Shown here one piece after another: positions 36,768-46,900 of a stretch of DNA of 64,000 nucleotides. The position numbers and the translations under genes were made by a program. The DNA is from Roseiarcus sp963816065 (GTDB lineage Bacteria; Pseudomonadota; Alphaproteobacteria; Rhizobiales; Beijerinckiaceae). Each line of letters starts with the position of its first letter. Position 1 is the stretch's first letter. The stretch covers positions 62,001-126,000 of the forward strand of contig CAWFJG010000002.1 in assembly GCA_963816065.1 (NCBI GenBank), in the 5' to 3' direction. Below the pieces are notes generated by a model. The model worked only from the letters and a program-made list of their open reading frames with translations, made no database searches and was not told the DNA's origin.

Positions 36768-37773
36768 ATGAGCGCCTTCGCCTTTCCTTTCCCGGTTCTC
36801 GTCTGCGACACCGGCGGCACCAACGTCCGCTTCGCGCTGTCGGATAAGCCCGGAGCGCCGCTCGGGCCGATCGTCCATCTGGTCACCGACGACTATCCCG
36901 GTCTGCCCGAGGCGATCGAGGCGGCGGCGCCGAAGCTCGGCCAGCGGCCGCGTTCAATGATCGTCTGCGGGGCCGGGCCGGTCGTTGGACGCGAATTGAA
37001 GCTCACCAACGCCCCCTGGGTGATGGACGGGCCCGAGACCGCGCGACGCGCCGGGCTCTCGCAAGGGTTGCTGCTCAACGACTTCGAGGCGCAGGCCCTG
37101 TCCCTGCCGGCCATCAAGACCGATTGGACGCGCGCCATCGGCCCGCTCGCCTTTGGTGCGCAGGGACCGGAGGTCATCCTCGGGCCCGGCACCGGGCTCG
37201 GCATTGCCGCGCTGGTCGAGGCGAACGGGCGCTTCACCCCTGTTTCGTCCGAGGCCTGCCATATCGACTTCGGCCCGGTCACCGAGGAGGAATTCGCGTT
37301 CTGGCCCTATCTCGAGCGCGCGCATGGCCGCATCACCAGCGAAAGCGTGCTCAATGGGGCGGGGCTCGCCAGGGTCCATCGGGCGCGAATGATGGCGCTG
37401 GGTCGCCCCGATCCGCATTTGGAGCCGCCGCAGGTGACCGCCGCGGCGCTGGCCGACCCGAAGGGCGAGGTGGCCGACGAGCGTGCGGCTCTACTGGCGG
37501 ATCATGGCCCGCTTCGCCGGCGACATGGCGGTGACCTTCGTCGCAACCGGCGGCGTGACCCTGTCAGGCGGCGTTTTGCCGAGGGTGATCGACTTCCTCG
37601 ACGATGCGACCTTCCGGGCGGCGTTCGAGGCCAAGGCGCCGGTCGACGGGCTGGCGCGCCGCATCCCGACCCGGCTTATCGTTCGCTCCGACGCGGTGCT
37701 CGCCGGCATGGCGGCGATCGCCGCGGCGCCCGACCGCTATGGCGTCGATTATGCCCTGCGCGGTTGGGTCTGA
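36768..37773 (+). CDS. glk: Glucokinase, Glk type (one frame break)
   Basis: This enzyme phosphorylates glucose with ATP. From the ATG at 36768 the first ATP loop reads VLVCDTGGTNVRFALSD. LLNDFEAQALSLPA holds the catalytic Asp, ILGPGTGLGIAAL the glucose-site loop, and SSEACHIDFGP the Glu/His region, all typical of the bacterial Glk family. A break near 37482 (one extra C, GACGAGCGTGCGG) precedes RLYWRIMARFAGDMAVTFVA and GGVTLSGGVLPRVIDFL. Repaired length is about 335 residues. It is divergent from dcm, with about 100 bp between starts. Confidence 0.92.
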
Positions 37774-37900
37774 CCGGACGCGATCGGCCCGGCGGAATCT
37801 GGACGATGGCCGTGCTTTTGCCTTTATGATAGGGAATCACGGCCTTGCGCTGGCGCGGGGCCGCGCCGGCGCAAAGCTTGGACGGAGTTCATTGAGCGTG

Positions 37901-38314
37901 ATGCGAATACGGATTGCCTTGGCTATGGCGTGCGCCGCGGGATTCGGCGGTCCCGCTTTGGCCGATTGCGGTCAGGACATGCAGAAGCTCGCCCAGACGC
38001 GCAATGTCGAGATGCAGAAGGTCAACGACTTCGCCAAGTCGTTCAAGGGCAAGCCGATGGACCCTACGGGATTCTGCGCCAAGACCGGCGGATTGCTGCA
38101 TGCCGAAGAGGCGCTGCTCGCCTACATGCAAAAGAACAAGGACTGGTGCTCGATTCCTGACGAGGCGATCGACAACCTGAAGTCGAGCCACGAAAAGAAC
38201 GCTGGCTTCAGCGCCAAGGCGTGCAAGGTCGCCGCGCAGATCAAGAAGATGAAGGAGCAGGCCGCCCAGGGCGGCGGCCCGCAGGCTCAGCCGCTGCCCG
38301 CCGGCCCGCTTTGA
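37901..38314 (+). CDS. Small secreted hypothetical protein upstream of ubiA
   Basis: 137 residues. The N-terminus MRIRIALAMACAAGFGG ends in PALA, a signal peptide with cleavage likely before DCGQDMQKL. The mature part is helical and basic, with four cysteines (DCGQ, GFCAK, DWCSI, KACKV) suggesting two disulfides in the periplasm, and a Gln/Pro-rich tail. I recognise no named family. Its stop overlaps the TTG start of ubiA, so the two are translationally coupled. That may be operon convenience rather than a functional link. Confidence 0.8.
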   Translation: MRIRIALAMACAAGFGGPALADCGQDMQKLAQTRNVEMQKVNDFAKSFKGKPMDPTGFCAKTGGLLHAEEALLAYMQKNKDWCSIPDEAIDNLKSSHEKNAGFSAKACKVAAQIKKMKEQAAQGGGPQAQPLPAGPL

Positions 38315-39243
38315 GCGGCTCGCCGCAACGCGCCATCCTGCCGGATGCGCGACCGGCGAGTCTGGTGCTGCGGCTCACGCCGGATTTCGCGTTGCCATAC
38401 GTCCAGCTCGCCCGGATCGACCGGCCGATTGGCTGGGAGCTGCTGCTCGCCCCCTGCTGGCAGGCGACGGCTCTGGCTGGGCTTGCGCTCAACCGCGGTC
38501 CGAACCTCGGACATCTCGCGCTGTTCCTGATCGGCGCCATCGTGATGCGCGGCGCCGGCTGCACCTACAACGACATCCTCGACCGCAGACTCGACGCCGG
38601 CGTCGAGCGCACCCGCAACCGCCCCCTGCCCTCCGGCCGGGTCAGCGTAAAGGCCGCGGCGGTCTTTCTCGTCGCCCAGGCGCTTGTCGGCCTCGTGGTG
38701 CTGATGAGCTTCAACCGCTTCTCGATCGGGCTCGGCATCGCCTCGCTCGCCATCGTCGCCGTCTATCCGCTGATGAAGCGGGTGACGTCCTGGCCGCAGG
38801 CGGTGTTGGGTCTCGCCTTTTCCTGGGGCGCCCTGATGGGCTGGGCGGCAAGTTTCGCCGGCCTGGCGCTCGCTCCCGTCCTGCTCTACGTGTCTGCGTT
38901 TTGCTGGACGATTGGCTATGACACCATCTACGCCATGCAGGACGCGCGCGACGACGCTATCGTCGGCATCCGCTCGACGGCGCGTCTGTTCGAAGGCCAC
39001 GCCCGGCTCGCAGTTGGGCTCTTCTACGCTGCGGCCGCGACCCTGGCGCTGATCGCAATCGCGCTGGTCGGCGGCGGATCGTTCGCGCTGATCGGCTGGC
39101 TCGCCTACGCCGCCCATCTCGGCTGGCAGCTCTCGCGGGTCGAGGGCGCCGACGCCGCGACGGCGCTGAGGCTCTTCCGCTCCAACCGGGACGCCGGAAT
39201 CCTGCTGTTTGCGGGGCTCGCTGCGCAGGGTTGGGCACGGTAG
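38311..39243 (+). CDS. ubiA: 4-hydroxybenzoate polyprenyltransferase
   Basis: 310 residues with about eight or nine membrane helices. It attaches the polyprenyl tail to 4-hydroxybenzoate in ubiquinone synthesis. Both Asp-rich motifs are present: YNDILDRRLDAGVERTRNRP (NDxxDxxxD with the following Arg-Pro) near residue 90, and TIYAMQDARDDAIVGIRSTA near residue 205. YVQLARIDRPIGWELLLAPC at the start is canonical UbiA. I chose the TTG at 38311 because it overlaps the preceding stop. A downstream ATG would remove the first helix. Confidence 0.94.
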   Translation: MSGSPQRAILPDARPASLVLRLTPDFALPYVQLARIDRPIGWELLLAPCWQATALAGLALNRGPNLGHLALFLIGAIVMRGAGCTYNDILDRRLDAGVERTRNRPLPSGRVSVKAAAVFLVAQALVGLVVLMSFNRFSIGLGIASLAIVAVYPLMKRVTSWPQAVLGLAFSWGALMGWAASFAGLALAPVLLYVSAFCWTIGYDTIYAMQDARDDAIVGIRSTARLFEGHARLAVGLFYAAAATLALIAIALVGGGSFALIGWLAYAAHLGWQLSRVEGADAATALRLFRSNRDAGILLFAGLAAQGWAR

Positions 39244-39366
39244 AACGCCTCCGCGCGGCGCCCCAGCCGAACGCCCTGCTGGGTTTTCGCGACCGGGTCG
39301 CCGTCGGGGAATGGCCGGTACGCGGTCGTTCGCGGGTAAGCGCCAGCGAAGCGGGGGAGAGGCCGC

Positions 39367-39600
39367 ATGACGGTCGATGCGTCGGTTGGCGCAGGCTCGG
39401 AAGAGAGTCCGGTCATCGGCTGGTTGATGACAGACGGCCGCCGCACGATGGATCCGAAGAGCTTTCTCGATTGCCTCGCGGCACGCCTGATCGAGGCGGG
39501 CGTCGATGTTTTCCGGATCACGACCGGCGTCCCGGTCCTGCGCCCGCAGCTGTTTTCCTATCGCGGCCTCTGGGAGCGGGAAAAGTGCGTCGCCGAGCGG
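39367..39600 (+). pseudogene. N-terminal fragment resembling a rhizobial adenylate/guanylate cyclase
   Basis: From the ATG at 39367 the frame reads GWLMTDGRRTMDPKSFLDCL, then LAARLIEAGVDVFRITTGVP and LRPQLFSYRGLWER. This resembles the N-terminal domain (often ending in HPQLFGFGFTW-like sequence) that precedes the cyclase domain in many soluble rhizobial class III cyclases. After about 39600 the resemblance stops and no cyclase domain follows before the next gene at 39690. It is probably a truncated relic. Confidence in the family is moderate because only about 70 residues remain. Confidence 0.45.
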
Positions 39601-39689
39601 CTTTTTTGGGCTGAAGCGAATTTCAGACCTGAAGGGAACATCCGCCAAGCCGTCGAATTGAAACCTTGGTTCTTCCTAGGAGACATTCG

Positions 39690-40238
39690 ATGGCCTATTC
39701 GTCCGATAGGGGCGCGGCCGGTTCCGCCGCCTCGACCCCTGACCCCTTTAAGACTGGGCCCTCCGGCGAACAGCCGGAGCGCGGGCCCTCGGAAGCCCGG
39801 CGACGATCCGCTCCGCTCGGCGCGTCGTTTGGAGAGACAGCCCAGACGGCTGTAGACGCCCTCCGCCAACAGGCGGCTGAGTTCGCCGGCGATGTCGGCC
39901 ACGAGCTCACCAGGACAGGCGAAGCTCAGAAGGAACGCGGCGTCGAGGCGATCCGCGGCCTCGCTCGCGCCATAGACAGCGCCGCCGACGAGCTTCAGCG
40001 GCAGTCTCCGCTGGCGGCGCGCGCGGTTCATGAGGCGGCGCGCGGGGTCGAGGACCTTTCGGACAATCTTTCCAACCGAAACGTCAACGAGCTGGTCGAT
40101 GCAGGCGTCCGACTCGCCCGCGCCCAGCCGGCGCTGTTCGTCGCGGGCTCAGTCGCGGCGGGGTTTGCGCTCGCGCGGTTCTTGAAGAGCAGCGGCCCCC
40201 GCCAGCGGCCCGGCGGTTTCGACGCCTACGAGATCTAG
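39690..40238 (+). CDS. Amphipathic nutrient-deprivation/stress-type protein (ElaB/YqjD-like)
   Basis: 182 residues from the ATG at 39690, with AGGAG eight to twelve bases upstream. A disordered N-terminus precedes long amphipathic helices (FGETAQTAVDALRQQAAEFA; ERGVEAIRGLARAIDSAADE). One C-terminal hydrophobic stretch (ALFVAGSVAAGFALARFLKS) probably inserts in the inner membrane. This matches tail-anchored ElaB/YqjD-like proteins, and homologues in methylobacteria are called nutrient deprivation-induced protein. It heads a run of four same-strand genes with 9 bp or less between them. Confidence 0.7.
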   Translation: MAYSSDRGAAGSAASTPDPFKTGPSGEQPERGPSEARRRSAPLGASFGETAQTAVDALRQQAAEFAGDVGHELTRTGEAQKERGVEAIRGLARAIDSAADELQRQSPLAARAVHEAARGVEDLSDNLSNRNVNELVDAGVRLARAQPALFVAGSVAAGFALARFLKSSGPRQRPGGFDAYEI

Positions 40239-40247
40239 GAGGCGCCT

Positions 40248-40644
40248 ATGGCGACACGAGAAACGACACGCCCGATCGCATCCTTGATGACGCACGTCGC
40301 GTCGGACCTTGGCTATCTGGTTCAGACCGAGTTTCGCCTGGCGAAGGCTGAGATGGCGGAGACCCTGTCGAGCGTGTCGAACGCGGGGGTCTATCTCGCG
40401 ACTGGCGGGGTGTTCGCGCTTGGCGGCTTGATCGTCCTGCTGTTCGACATCGCCCATTGGATCGCGCGCGCGGGCCTCGCCTACGAATGGAGTTCTGCTG
40501 ATCGTCGCAGTCGTCGCGCTGGCGATCGGGGCCGCCTTGGCCATGGCCGGCGGATCGAGGCTGAAAGGAACCGCGTTCGTGCCCGAGCGTACGCTCGGGC
40601 AGGTGCGAGAAGACTACGTCGTAGCAAAGGAGCACGTGCGATGA
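40248..40644 (+). CDS. Phage-holin-like (YqjE/DUF1469-type) membrane protein (one frame break)
   Basis: About 131 residues. The soluble N-terminus (LMTHVASDLGYLVQTEFRLA, then KAEMAETLSSVSN) is followed by two hydrophobic hairpin segments (GGVFALGGLIVLLFDIAHWI; then LLIVAVVALAIGAALAMAGG after a break near 40491). This is the layout of the phage_holin_3_6/YqjE family, small inner-membrane proteins with no proven lytic role in chromosomal contexts. The TGA overlaps the next gene's ATG (ATGA at 40641-40644). Confidence 0.75.
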
Positions 40645-42005
40645 CCGCCCAATACGACCGTACCGGCGAAGGCCGGTTGTCGACGTCCGGGGACTACGAG
40701 CGGGAGGCGGAAGAGACCCGTCGCCGACTTGCCGACAATCTGGACGAGCTGACCGACCGGCTGACGCCGGGCCAGGTGTTTGACGAGGTGTTGACCTATT
40801 CCCGCGCCGGAGGAGGAACGATGTACCGCGCCTTCAGCAACGCCGTGCGCGAAAATCCCTTTCCGAGCCTTCTGATCGGCGCCGGCGCCATGATGTTCCT
40901 GTCGGAAAAGATGGGGCTCCGTCCAGGGAACCTGCATCTTGGCGGCTTCGGCAATCGCGGCAAGACGGGGCGGCTCCCCGATGACGCCGGGACGTACCGT
41001 GGCCATGGCGAATCGCGGCTCTCGGCCTCGGCCGGGCGCATGTCCGACGCGGCCAGCCGCATGGCCGAATTGGCAAGCGCGAGCGCGCGTTCGGCGGCGT
41101 CCTCCGTCGGGTCCGGACTTGGCGACGCCACGGAAGCGGCGAGCCGCCGCGCCATGGATGCGGCCGGCGCGGTCGCCGACCAGATGCGGAGCACGGCCGC
41201 GACGCTCGCCGACTCCGCGACTGACGCGGCGCGGCAAGCGGCCGGAAGCGTCGCCGACAGGGCCTTGAGCGCGATGGACTCGGCGCGGGTGACGGCGCAC
41301 GACTTACGCGACCAGGCCGCCGGCGCGACCGAGCAAGGGCTCCGCGCGACGCAGAGGGCCGGCGTCGTCATGCGGGAATCCGCCGCCTCGGTGCGGGACG
41401 CTCTCGCCGATAAGGCGTCGTCGGTTGGCGGCGCCGTAAATGAAGGAGCGAGCAGGACGCGCCGCCAGGCCGCCGAGGCGGTCCGTCAGACTCGCGAAAG
41501 CGCCGTCTCCTTCGTCACCGAGCAGCCTCTGCTCTGTGCGGCGATCGGCATCGCGGTAGGCGCCGCGCTCGCGACCCTGCTCCCCGCGACAGAGACCGAG
41601 GACCGCCTGATGGGTGACGCAAGCGATGCGGTCAAGGAAAACGCGGGCGAAGTGGGATCGGACGCGCTCGACAGCGCGAAGACCGTGGCGGCCAAGGTTG
41701 CCGACCGGGCGCAGTCGGCGGCGAAGGAGGAGGGCCTTACGCCCTCCGCAGTAGCCGATGCGGCGCGCAGTGTCGGAGAAGGCATGAGCGAAGGCGTGAA
41801 GGGCGCTGAGTCGTCCGTCAAAGCCTCGTCCGTGCAGGGGCCCACGCCCTTGACGGAGGCGCCCTCCACCAAGGCGCCGCCGTCCGTGAAGGCCTCGCCG
41901 TCTTTGAAGGAGCCGCCGTCCGTGAAGGCGCCGGTCACCGGAACGGGTCCGCAGGAGTTCGCCTCCGACAGGAACTCTCCCTCGACCCGCTCCAGGATTG
42001 ATTGA
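40641..42005 (+). CDS. DUF3618 protein with LEA-like amphipathic repeats
   Basis: 454 residues. The N-terminus (DYEREAEETRRRLADNLDEL, then TDRLTPGQVFDEV) is DUF3618, followed by NPFPSLLIGAGAMMFLSEKM, a short membrane-associated segment. Residues of about 130-330 form Ala/Asp/Ser-rich amphipathic helices with quasi-11-residue periodicity (DAARQAAGSVADRALSAMDS; VRDALADKASSVGGAVNEGA), resembling group 3 LEA or apolipoprotein-type proteins. A second hydrophobic stretch (LLCAAIGIAVGAALATLLPA) follows, then a tail of short K-A-P/S repeats. It probably coats or tethers the membrane under stress. The function is inferred from composition only. Confidence 0.75.
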   Translation: MTAQYDRTGEGRLSTSGDYEREAEETRRRLADNLDELTDRLTPGQVFDEVLTYSRAGGGTMYRAFSNAVRENPFPSLLIGAGAMMFLSEKMGLRPGNLHLGGFGNRGKTGRLPDDAGTYRGHGESRLSASAGRMSDAASRMAELASASARSAASSVGSGLGDATEAASRRAMDAAGAVADQMRSTAATLADSATDAARQAAGSVADRALSAMDSARVTAHDLRDQAAGATEQGLRATQRAGVVMRESAASVRDALADKASSVGGAVNEGASRTRRQAAEAVRQTRESAVSFVTEQPLLCAAIGIAVGAALATLLPATETEDRLMGDASDAVKENAGEVGSDALDSAKTVAAKVADRAQSAAKEEGLTPSAVADAARSVGEGMSEGVKGAESSVKASSVQGPTPLTEAPSTKAPPSVKASPSLKEPPSVKAPVTGTGPQEFASDRNSPSTRSRID

Positions 42006-43086
42006 GGACCCGTCCTTGCCGGAGCGACAACCACTGTGGCCGGTCCTGCTGTATGGCGCGCTCGGGGTCGTCGCCCTGGCGCGGAGCGGACGTCCGGCCC
42101 AAGTGAGATCGTCAGCATCGGCGGCCGCAGTCGAAGGATGCGTCCGCCGGCGCGACACTCAATCTCGCGAGCGCAGGGAGTACAAAAGCCCCGAGCCCAC
42201 CAGGCCTCCCCGATCAACCGCGCCATGGGATATTCCCTGGACCGGGTGGAAAGAGATTCTCTGGCGGACCTTCGCCAAGATCAACGAGGACCGCCTGCTG
42301 TCGGTGGCGGCGGGCGCCGTGTTCTACGAGCTGCTCGCCCTCTTTCCTGCGATCGCAGTCTTCGTCGCGCTCTACGGCCTGTTCGCCAATCCTTCCACCA
42401 TCGATGCCCAGATTTCGGCGCTGTCGGGCGTGTTGCCTGGCGGCGGGCTCAGCCTGCTGCACGAAGAGCTGAGCCGGCTCGCCCAGGCCAAGAGCGCAAA
42501 TGGCATAGGCTTTGTCGTCGGCCTCTTGGCTGCGCTCTGGAGCGCGACGTCAGGGGTCAAGGCCGTCATCGACGCGCTGAACGTCGCCTACGATGAGGAG
42601 GAAAGGCGGAGTTTCCTTCGGCTGAACCTCGTCGCGATCGCCTACGCGCTGATCGGCATCGCCGCGCTGATGGTGGCGGTCGGCGCGGTGGTTGTCGTCC
42701 CTATCATTCTCAACGGGCTCGGTTTCGGGCGTCTCATCGCCATCGCGCGCTGGCCCGCGCTGCTCGTTCTGGTCGTTCTGGGGCTTGCCGCGATGTATCG
42801 CTACTTTCCTTGCCGCCGCGAGCCCCGGTGGCAATGGCTGACCGTTGGCAGCGCATTCGCCGGGACGGCGTGGCTCGCGAGCTCGCTATTGTTTTCCTGG
42901 TACATCGCCCATTTCGGGACCTACGACGCGACTTATGGCTCGCTCGGCGCCGTCGTCGGCATGATGATGTGGATGTGGATTTCCATGGTTCTGATCCTCG
43001 TCGGAGCCCAGCTCAACGCCGAGATCGAGCGCCAGTCAGCGTGGGGTCCGCGGGGTCCCAGGGTCGCGCAAAGGCTGCAGGCCTGA
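41998..43086 (+). CDS. YihY/BrkB family inner-membrane protein
   Basis: About 362 residues from a TTG at 41998 that overlaps the previous stop. A later start would remove the first hydrophobic segment (LWPVLLYGALGVVALA). The YihY core begins at DIPWTGWKEILWRTFAKINE and runs through AAGAVFYELLALFPAIAVFV, GLLAALWSATSGVKAVIDAL with NVAYDEEERR, and GAVVGMMMWMWISMVLILVG with AQLNAEIERQ. The family was once called RNase BN in error and is now treated as a membrane protein of unknown function. Its coupling to the stress-type genes suggests a shared envelope role. Confidence 0.88.
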   Translation: MIEDPSLPERQPLWPVLLYGALGVVALARSGRPAQVRSSASAAAVEGCVRRRDTQSRERREYKSPEPTRPPRSTAPWDIPWTGWKEILWRTFAKINEDRLLSVAAGAVFYELLALFPAIAVFVALYGLFANPSTIDAQISALSGVLPGGGLSLLHEELSRLAQAKSANGIGFVVGLLAALWSATSGVKAVIDALNVAYDEEERRSFLRLNLVAIAYALIGIAALMVAVGAVVVVPIILNGLGFGRLIAIARWPALLVLVVLGLAAMYRYFPCRREPRWQWLTVGSAFAGTAWLASSLLFSWYIAHFGTYDATYGSLGAVVGMMMWMWISMVLILVGAQLNAEIERQSAWGPRGPRVAQRLQA

Positions 43087-43279
43087 CTGGCCCGGACCAG
43101 CGGCCCGGTCCAAGCGCCATCCTGGTTTGAACAACGGCAAACCGCATAGGTCGTATCCGTGGCGCGACCTTGTTGAACGCCGACTTCGACTAAGCGATCC
43201 CAGCTCTGGAGATTGCGATTGCTGAACTCCGTTGGCCCGACAGAACTCTAACAGCATTCAGGGGGTGAGCGGAGCCCGG

Positions 43280-43987
43280 TTACACCTTTCCCGAGACTGG
43301 GATCAGCGCCCCGGTCACGGCCCTGGCCTCGTCGGACGCAAGAAATAGCATGACCGCGGCGAGATCGGCGGGCGCGACCCAGCGGGTGAAATCCGCCTGG
43401 GGCATCTCCTTGCGGTTGGCCGCGGTGTCGATGGTCGAGGGAAGCACGGCGTTGACCGTAACGCCCTGGAGCTTCAGTTCCGCAGCGAGGCTCTCGGTCA
43501 GCCGATGCACCGCCGCCTTGCTGGCAGCGTACGGACCCATGCCCTCGGCGGCGCGGTTGGCCGCCTCGGCCCCCACATTGACGATTCGCCCGGCCCCCAA
43601 TTCGATCAGATGGGGAAGCGAGGCCCGCGAGGCGTTGAGCGCCGTCTTGAGGTTCATCGCGAACATTCGCTCCCAGCCGCCGTCGCTCGCGGCCTCCGCG
43701 ATCTTTTCCCAGCGGAAACCGCCGGCGATGTTCAGCAGCGCATCGATCCCGCCGAACCGTCCCTTGACTGTCTCGATCGCCTGCCTGGCCGCATCGACCG
43801 AAACGAGGTCAACCCCGCCGATAAGCAACGCCTCCGATCCAAGCTGCTGCTGAAGGGCGAGGGGCGGCGCAGGAGCGTAGTCGAGCGCCGCCACCGATGC
43901 CCCCTGCTTCGCCGCCGCTTCGGCGACCGCGCTTCCGAGCGCGCCGAACGCCCCGGTAACGACAATCGTTTTGCCCTTCACGCTCAT
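43280..43987 (-). CDS. Short-chain dehydrogenase/reductase
   Basis: 235 residues, classical SDR. The cofactor loop is VVTGAFGALGSAVAE, the structural motif is NIAGGFRWEK, the catalytic Ser lies in IVNVGAEAANRAAEG or nearby, and Tyr-Lys is in YAASKAAVHRLTESLA. Its N-terminal ATG overlaps the stop of the 1,152-residue oxidoreductase gene by four bases, so the two are co-translated. The substrate is unknown. The partner handles aryl or branched 2-oxo acids, so the SDR could act on a related hydroxy- or keto-compound. Confidence 0.88.
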   Translation of the reverse strand: MSVKGKTIVVTGAFGALGSAVAEAAAKQGASVAALDYAPAPPLALQQQLGSEALLIGGVDLVSVDAARQAIETVKGRFGGIDALLNIAGGFRWEKIAEAASDGGWERMFAMNLKTALNASRASLPHLIELGAGRIVNVGAEAANRAAEGMGPYAASKAAVHRLTESLAAELKLQGVTVNAVLPSTIDTAANRKEMPQADFTRWVAPADLAAVMLFLASDEARAVTGALIPVSGKV

Positions 43988-46900
43988 GCCGCCATCTCCA
44001 TCGGAGCCTTCGCCGCGTTGAACTGGCGGAGCGCCGTGGCGCGCGCTTTGGCGGCGTCCGCCGCGCTCGCCTCCTTCACCCGTCCATATCCCTTGATCGT
44101 TTCAGCGACACTGAGCAGCCGGACCGCCGACGCGTGGTTCGCCGGGGAAAGGCGCTCGACAACGTCGTCAACGTCGGCCTCGAACTCCGCCACGAGCCGC
44201 CGTTCGAGCTTGCGCTCGTCGCTGTTGCGGAACGGGTCGAGCCACGTGCCGCGCAGGAACCGCAGCTTCGCCGCCAGGCGGAAGGCCGTCATCGCCCAGG
44301 AGCCCGCTTCGCCCTTGCCCATGACGCCGGTCTGCGGATTGGGCCTTGCGAACGGCCAAGCGCCAATGTGGAAGTGGAGCGAGTAAGCGCCGTCGAAGGT
44401 CTCGGCGAGCGTCGCGGCGAACTCTGGCGCGGCGAAGAGGCGCGCGACCTCCCATTCGTCCTTCACTGCGAGAAGCTTGTGATAGGCGCGCGCCGCAGCG
44501 GCGGTCAGCTCTTCGCCCGCGTCCGCCCTTCGCTCGGCGGCGCGCACGCGCTGAATGAGCGCGCGATAGCGGCGCGCCTCCTTCGCGCCGCGCGCAGCCT
44601 CGAGATGGGCCGCGCGCTGGTCGACTAACGCCTCGAGCGAAAGCGCAGCCTTGGGGCTGGGCTCACCCGAGCCCACCAGCCGTTCGACGGCGGCCGGGTC
44701 GTGCGCGGCGCGCCGGCCCCATTCGAACGCTTGCTTGTTAGCGTCGACCGCAATGCCGTTGAGCTCGATAGCGCGCTCGAGGCCGGCGCGGCTGACGGGC
44801 AGGAGACCCCGCTGCCAGGCCGCGCCGAGCATGAAGAGATTGGCGGCGACCGTATCGCCGAGCAGGCGCCTCGCGAGGCGCTGGGCCTCGAGGACGAGCG
44901 CCCGATCGCCGAGGACCGATTGCAGCCGGTCGATCATCGCCTCGCGGTCGACGCTCCAGTTCGGATTGCGGGCGAATTCCGAGGTCGGGATGAGATCGGC
45001 GTCGATCACCGCGCGCGTGGCCGGATTGACCTTCGAGAGGGATTCGTCCCCGGCCGCGACGATCAGGTCGCAGCCGATCACCGCATCCGCCTCGGCCGCT
45101 GCGATCCGCGTCGCATGCAGGTCCTCGGGTCGGCGGGCGATACGCACATGCGAGGCGACAGCTCCGTATTTCTGGCTCAGGCCGGTCAGGTCGAGGTTCG
45201 AGGCGTAGAGCCCGTCGAGATAGGCGGCCACGGCCAGGGTCTGGCTGACGGTCACGACGCCTGAGCCGCCAATGCCGGCGACCAGCACGTTCCACCGCTC
45301 CCCCATCTCGGGCAGCGCCGGTTCGGGAACCGGCGGCATGTCGCGCGGCGCCGTCGGCGCGGGTTTGCGCAGGCGGCCGCCGTGGACGGTCACGAAGCTC
45401 GGGCAGAAGCCCTCGACGCAAGTGAAATCCTTGTTGCAACTCGACTGATTGATCCGCCGTTTGCGGCCCCACTCGGTCTCGAGCGGCTCGATCGCCATGC
45501 AATTGGACACCTTGCCGCAATCGCCGCAGCCTTCGCACACCTCCGGGTGGATGAAGGTGCGGATGGCCGGGTCGGCCCATTTGCCGCGCTTGCGTAGACG
45601 GCGGCGCTCGGTGGCGCAGGGCTGGTCGTAGACGATCGCCGAGACGCCCTTGTACTCACGAAATTCGCGCTGCGTCTCGTCCAGCGCGTCGCGATGACGC
45701 AACGCCACGCCGGCTGGCAGGGCGATTCCGGAATAGCGGTCCGGATCATCGACAACCAGCGCAAGCTTCTTCACGCCCTCGGCTGCGAGTTCGGCGAGGA
45801 TCTGTGGCGGGGTCATGCCGCCTTCGACCGGCTGGCCCCCTGTCATCGAGACGAAGCCGTTGTAGAGGATCTTGTAGGTGATCGGCACGTTGGCGGCGAC
45901 CGCCTGGCGAATTGCCAGCATTCCGGAATGGGCGTAAGTGCCGTCGCCGAGGTTGGCGAACACGTGTTGCTGTGTGGTGAAGGGCTGCTGCCCGAACCAC
46001 ATGGCGCCTTCGCCGCCCATGTGCGAAACGGTGGTCGTCTGCATCGGGTTCACGAACATCGCCATCGTGTGGCAGCCGATGCCCGCGAGCGCCCGGCTTC
46101 CTTCCGGAACCCGGGTCGAACGGTTATGTGGACAGCCGGCGCAAAAACCGGGGCTCCGGATGGGCGCCGGGCGATTGCTGAGGGTCTTCGTCGCTCCGGC
46201 GGGCGCGCCAGGGCTGCAGTCCAGGTTCAAAAGACTCAGCGCCTTCGAGAGCGTTTCGGCGACGAGTTCCGGCGAGATCTCGCCGAAATTGGGCATCGCG
46301 AGCGCGCCGTGGGTGGGGTCGAACGTCGGTCCGTCAAAGTATTTGCCAATGATCCGCGGAGCGCTCGCCCTCCCATAAAGGATCGCCCGGATCTGATCTT
46401 CGAGAAGCGGGCGCTTCTCCTCGACGACAACGATGAGATCAAGGCCGGCGACGAAGTCATGGACGATGACCGGATCGAGCGGCCAGACCATGCCCACCTT
46501 GAGGAGCCGGAGAGCGGGGCCGGCGTCGCCGCCGAGGCCGAGGTTGCCCAGCGCCTGCAGCATGTCCTGCCAAGCCTTGCCGGCGGCCACCACTCCGACC
46601 CGGGCGCCGTCGCGCCCGCCCGCAATGCGGTTCAGGCCGTTTGCGCGCGCGTAAGCCAGCGCCGCGGGGAGTTTGTGCTGATAGAGCCGCTCCTCCTGCA
46701 TGAGCGGCATATCGATCGGCCGCGCGCCGAAGCCGCCAGGAGGGTTGCTCGGCCGCTCGGGCGTGACGATGGCCGGGCAGTCTGGGCCGACATAGACCGT
46801 GCCGCCGCCCTCCGCGACATCTGTCACCACCTTCATGCCGACCCAGCAGCCCGAGAAGCGAGACATCGCAATGCCGTGCAAGCCCAAGTCGATCAACTCC

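Noticed and set aside
40248..40644. Prophage holin, hence a prophage
   Set aside because: The holin-like protein sits in a chromosomal stress-type operon. No phage structural, lysis or integrase genes are present.
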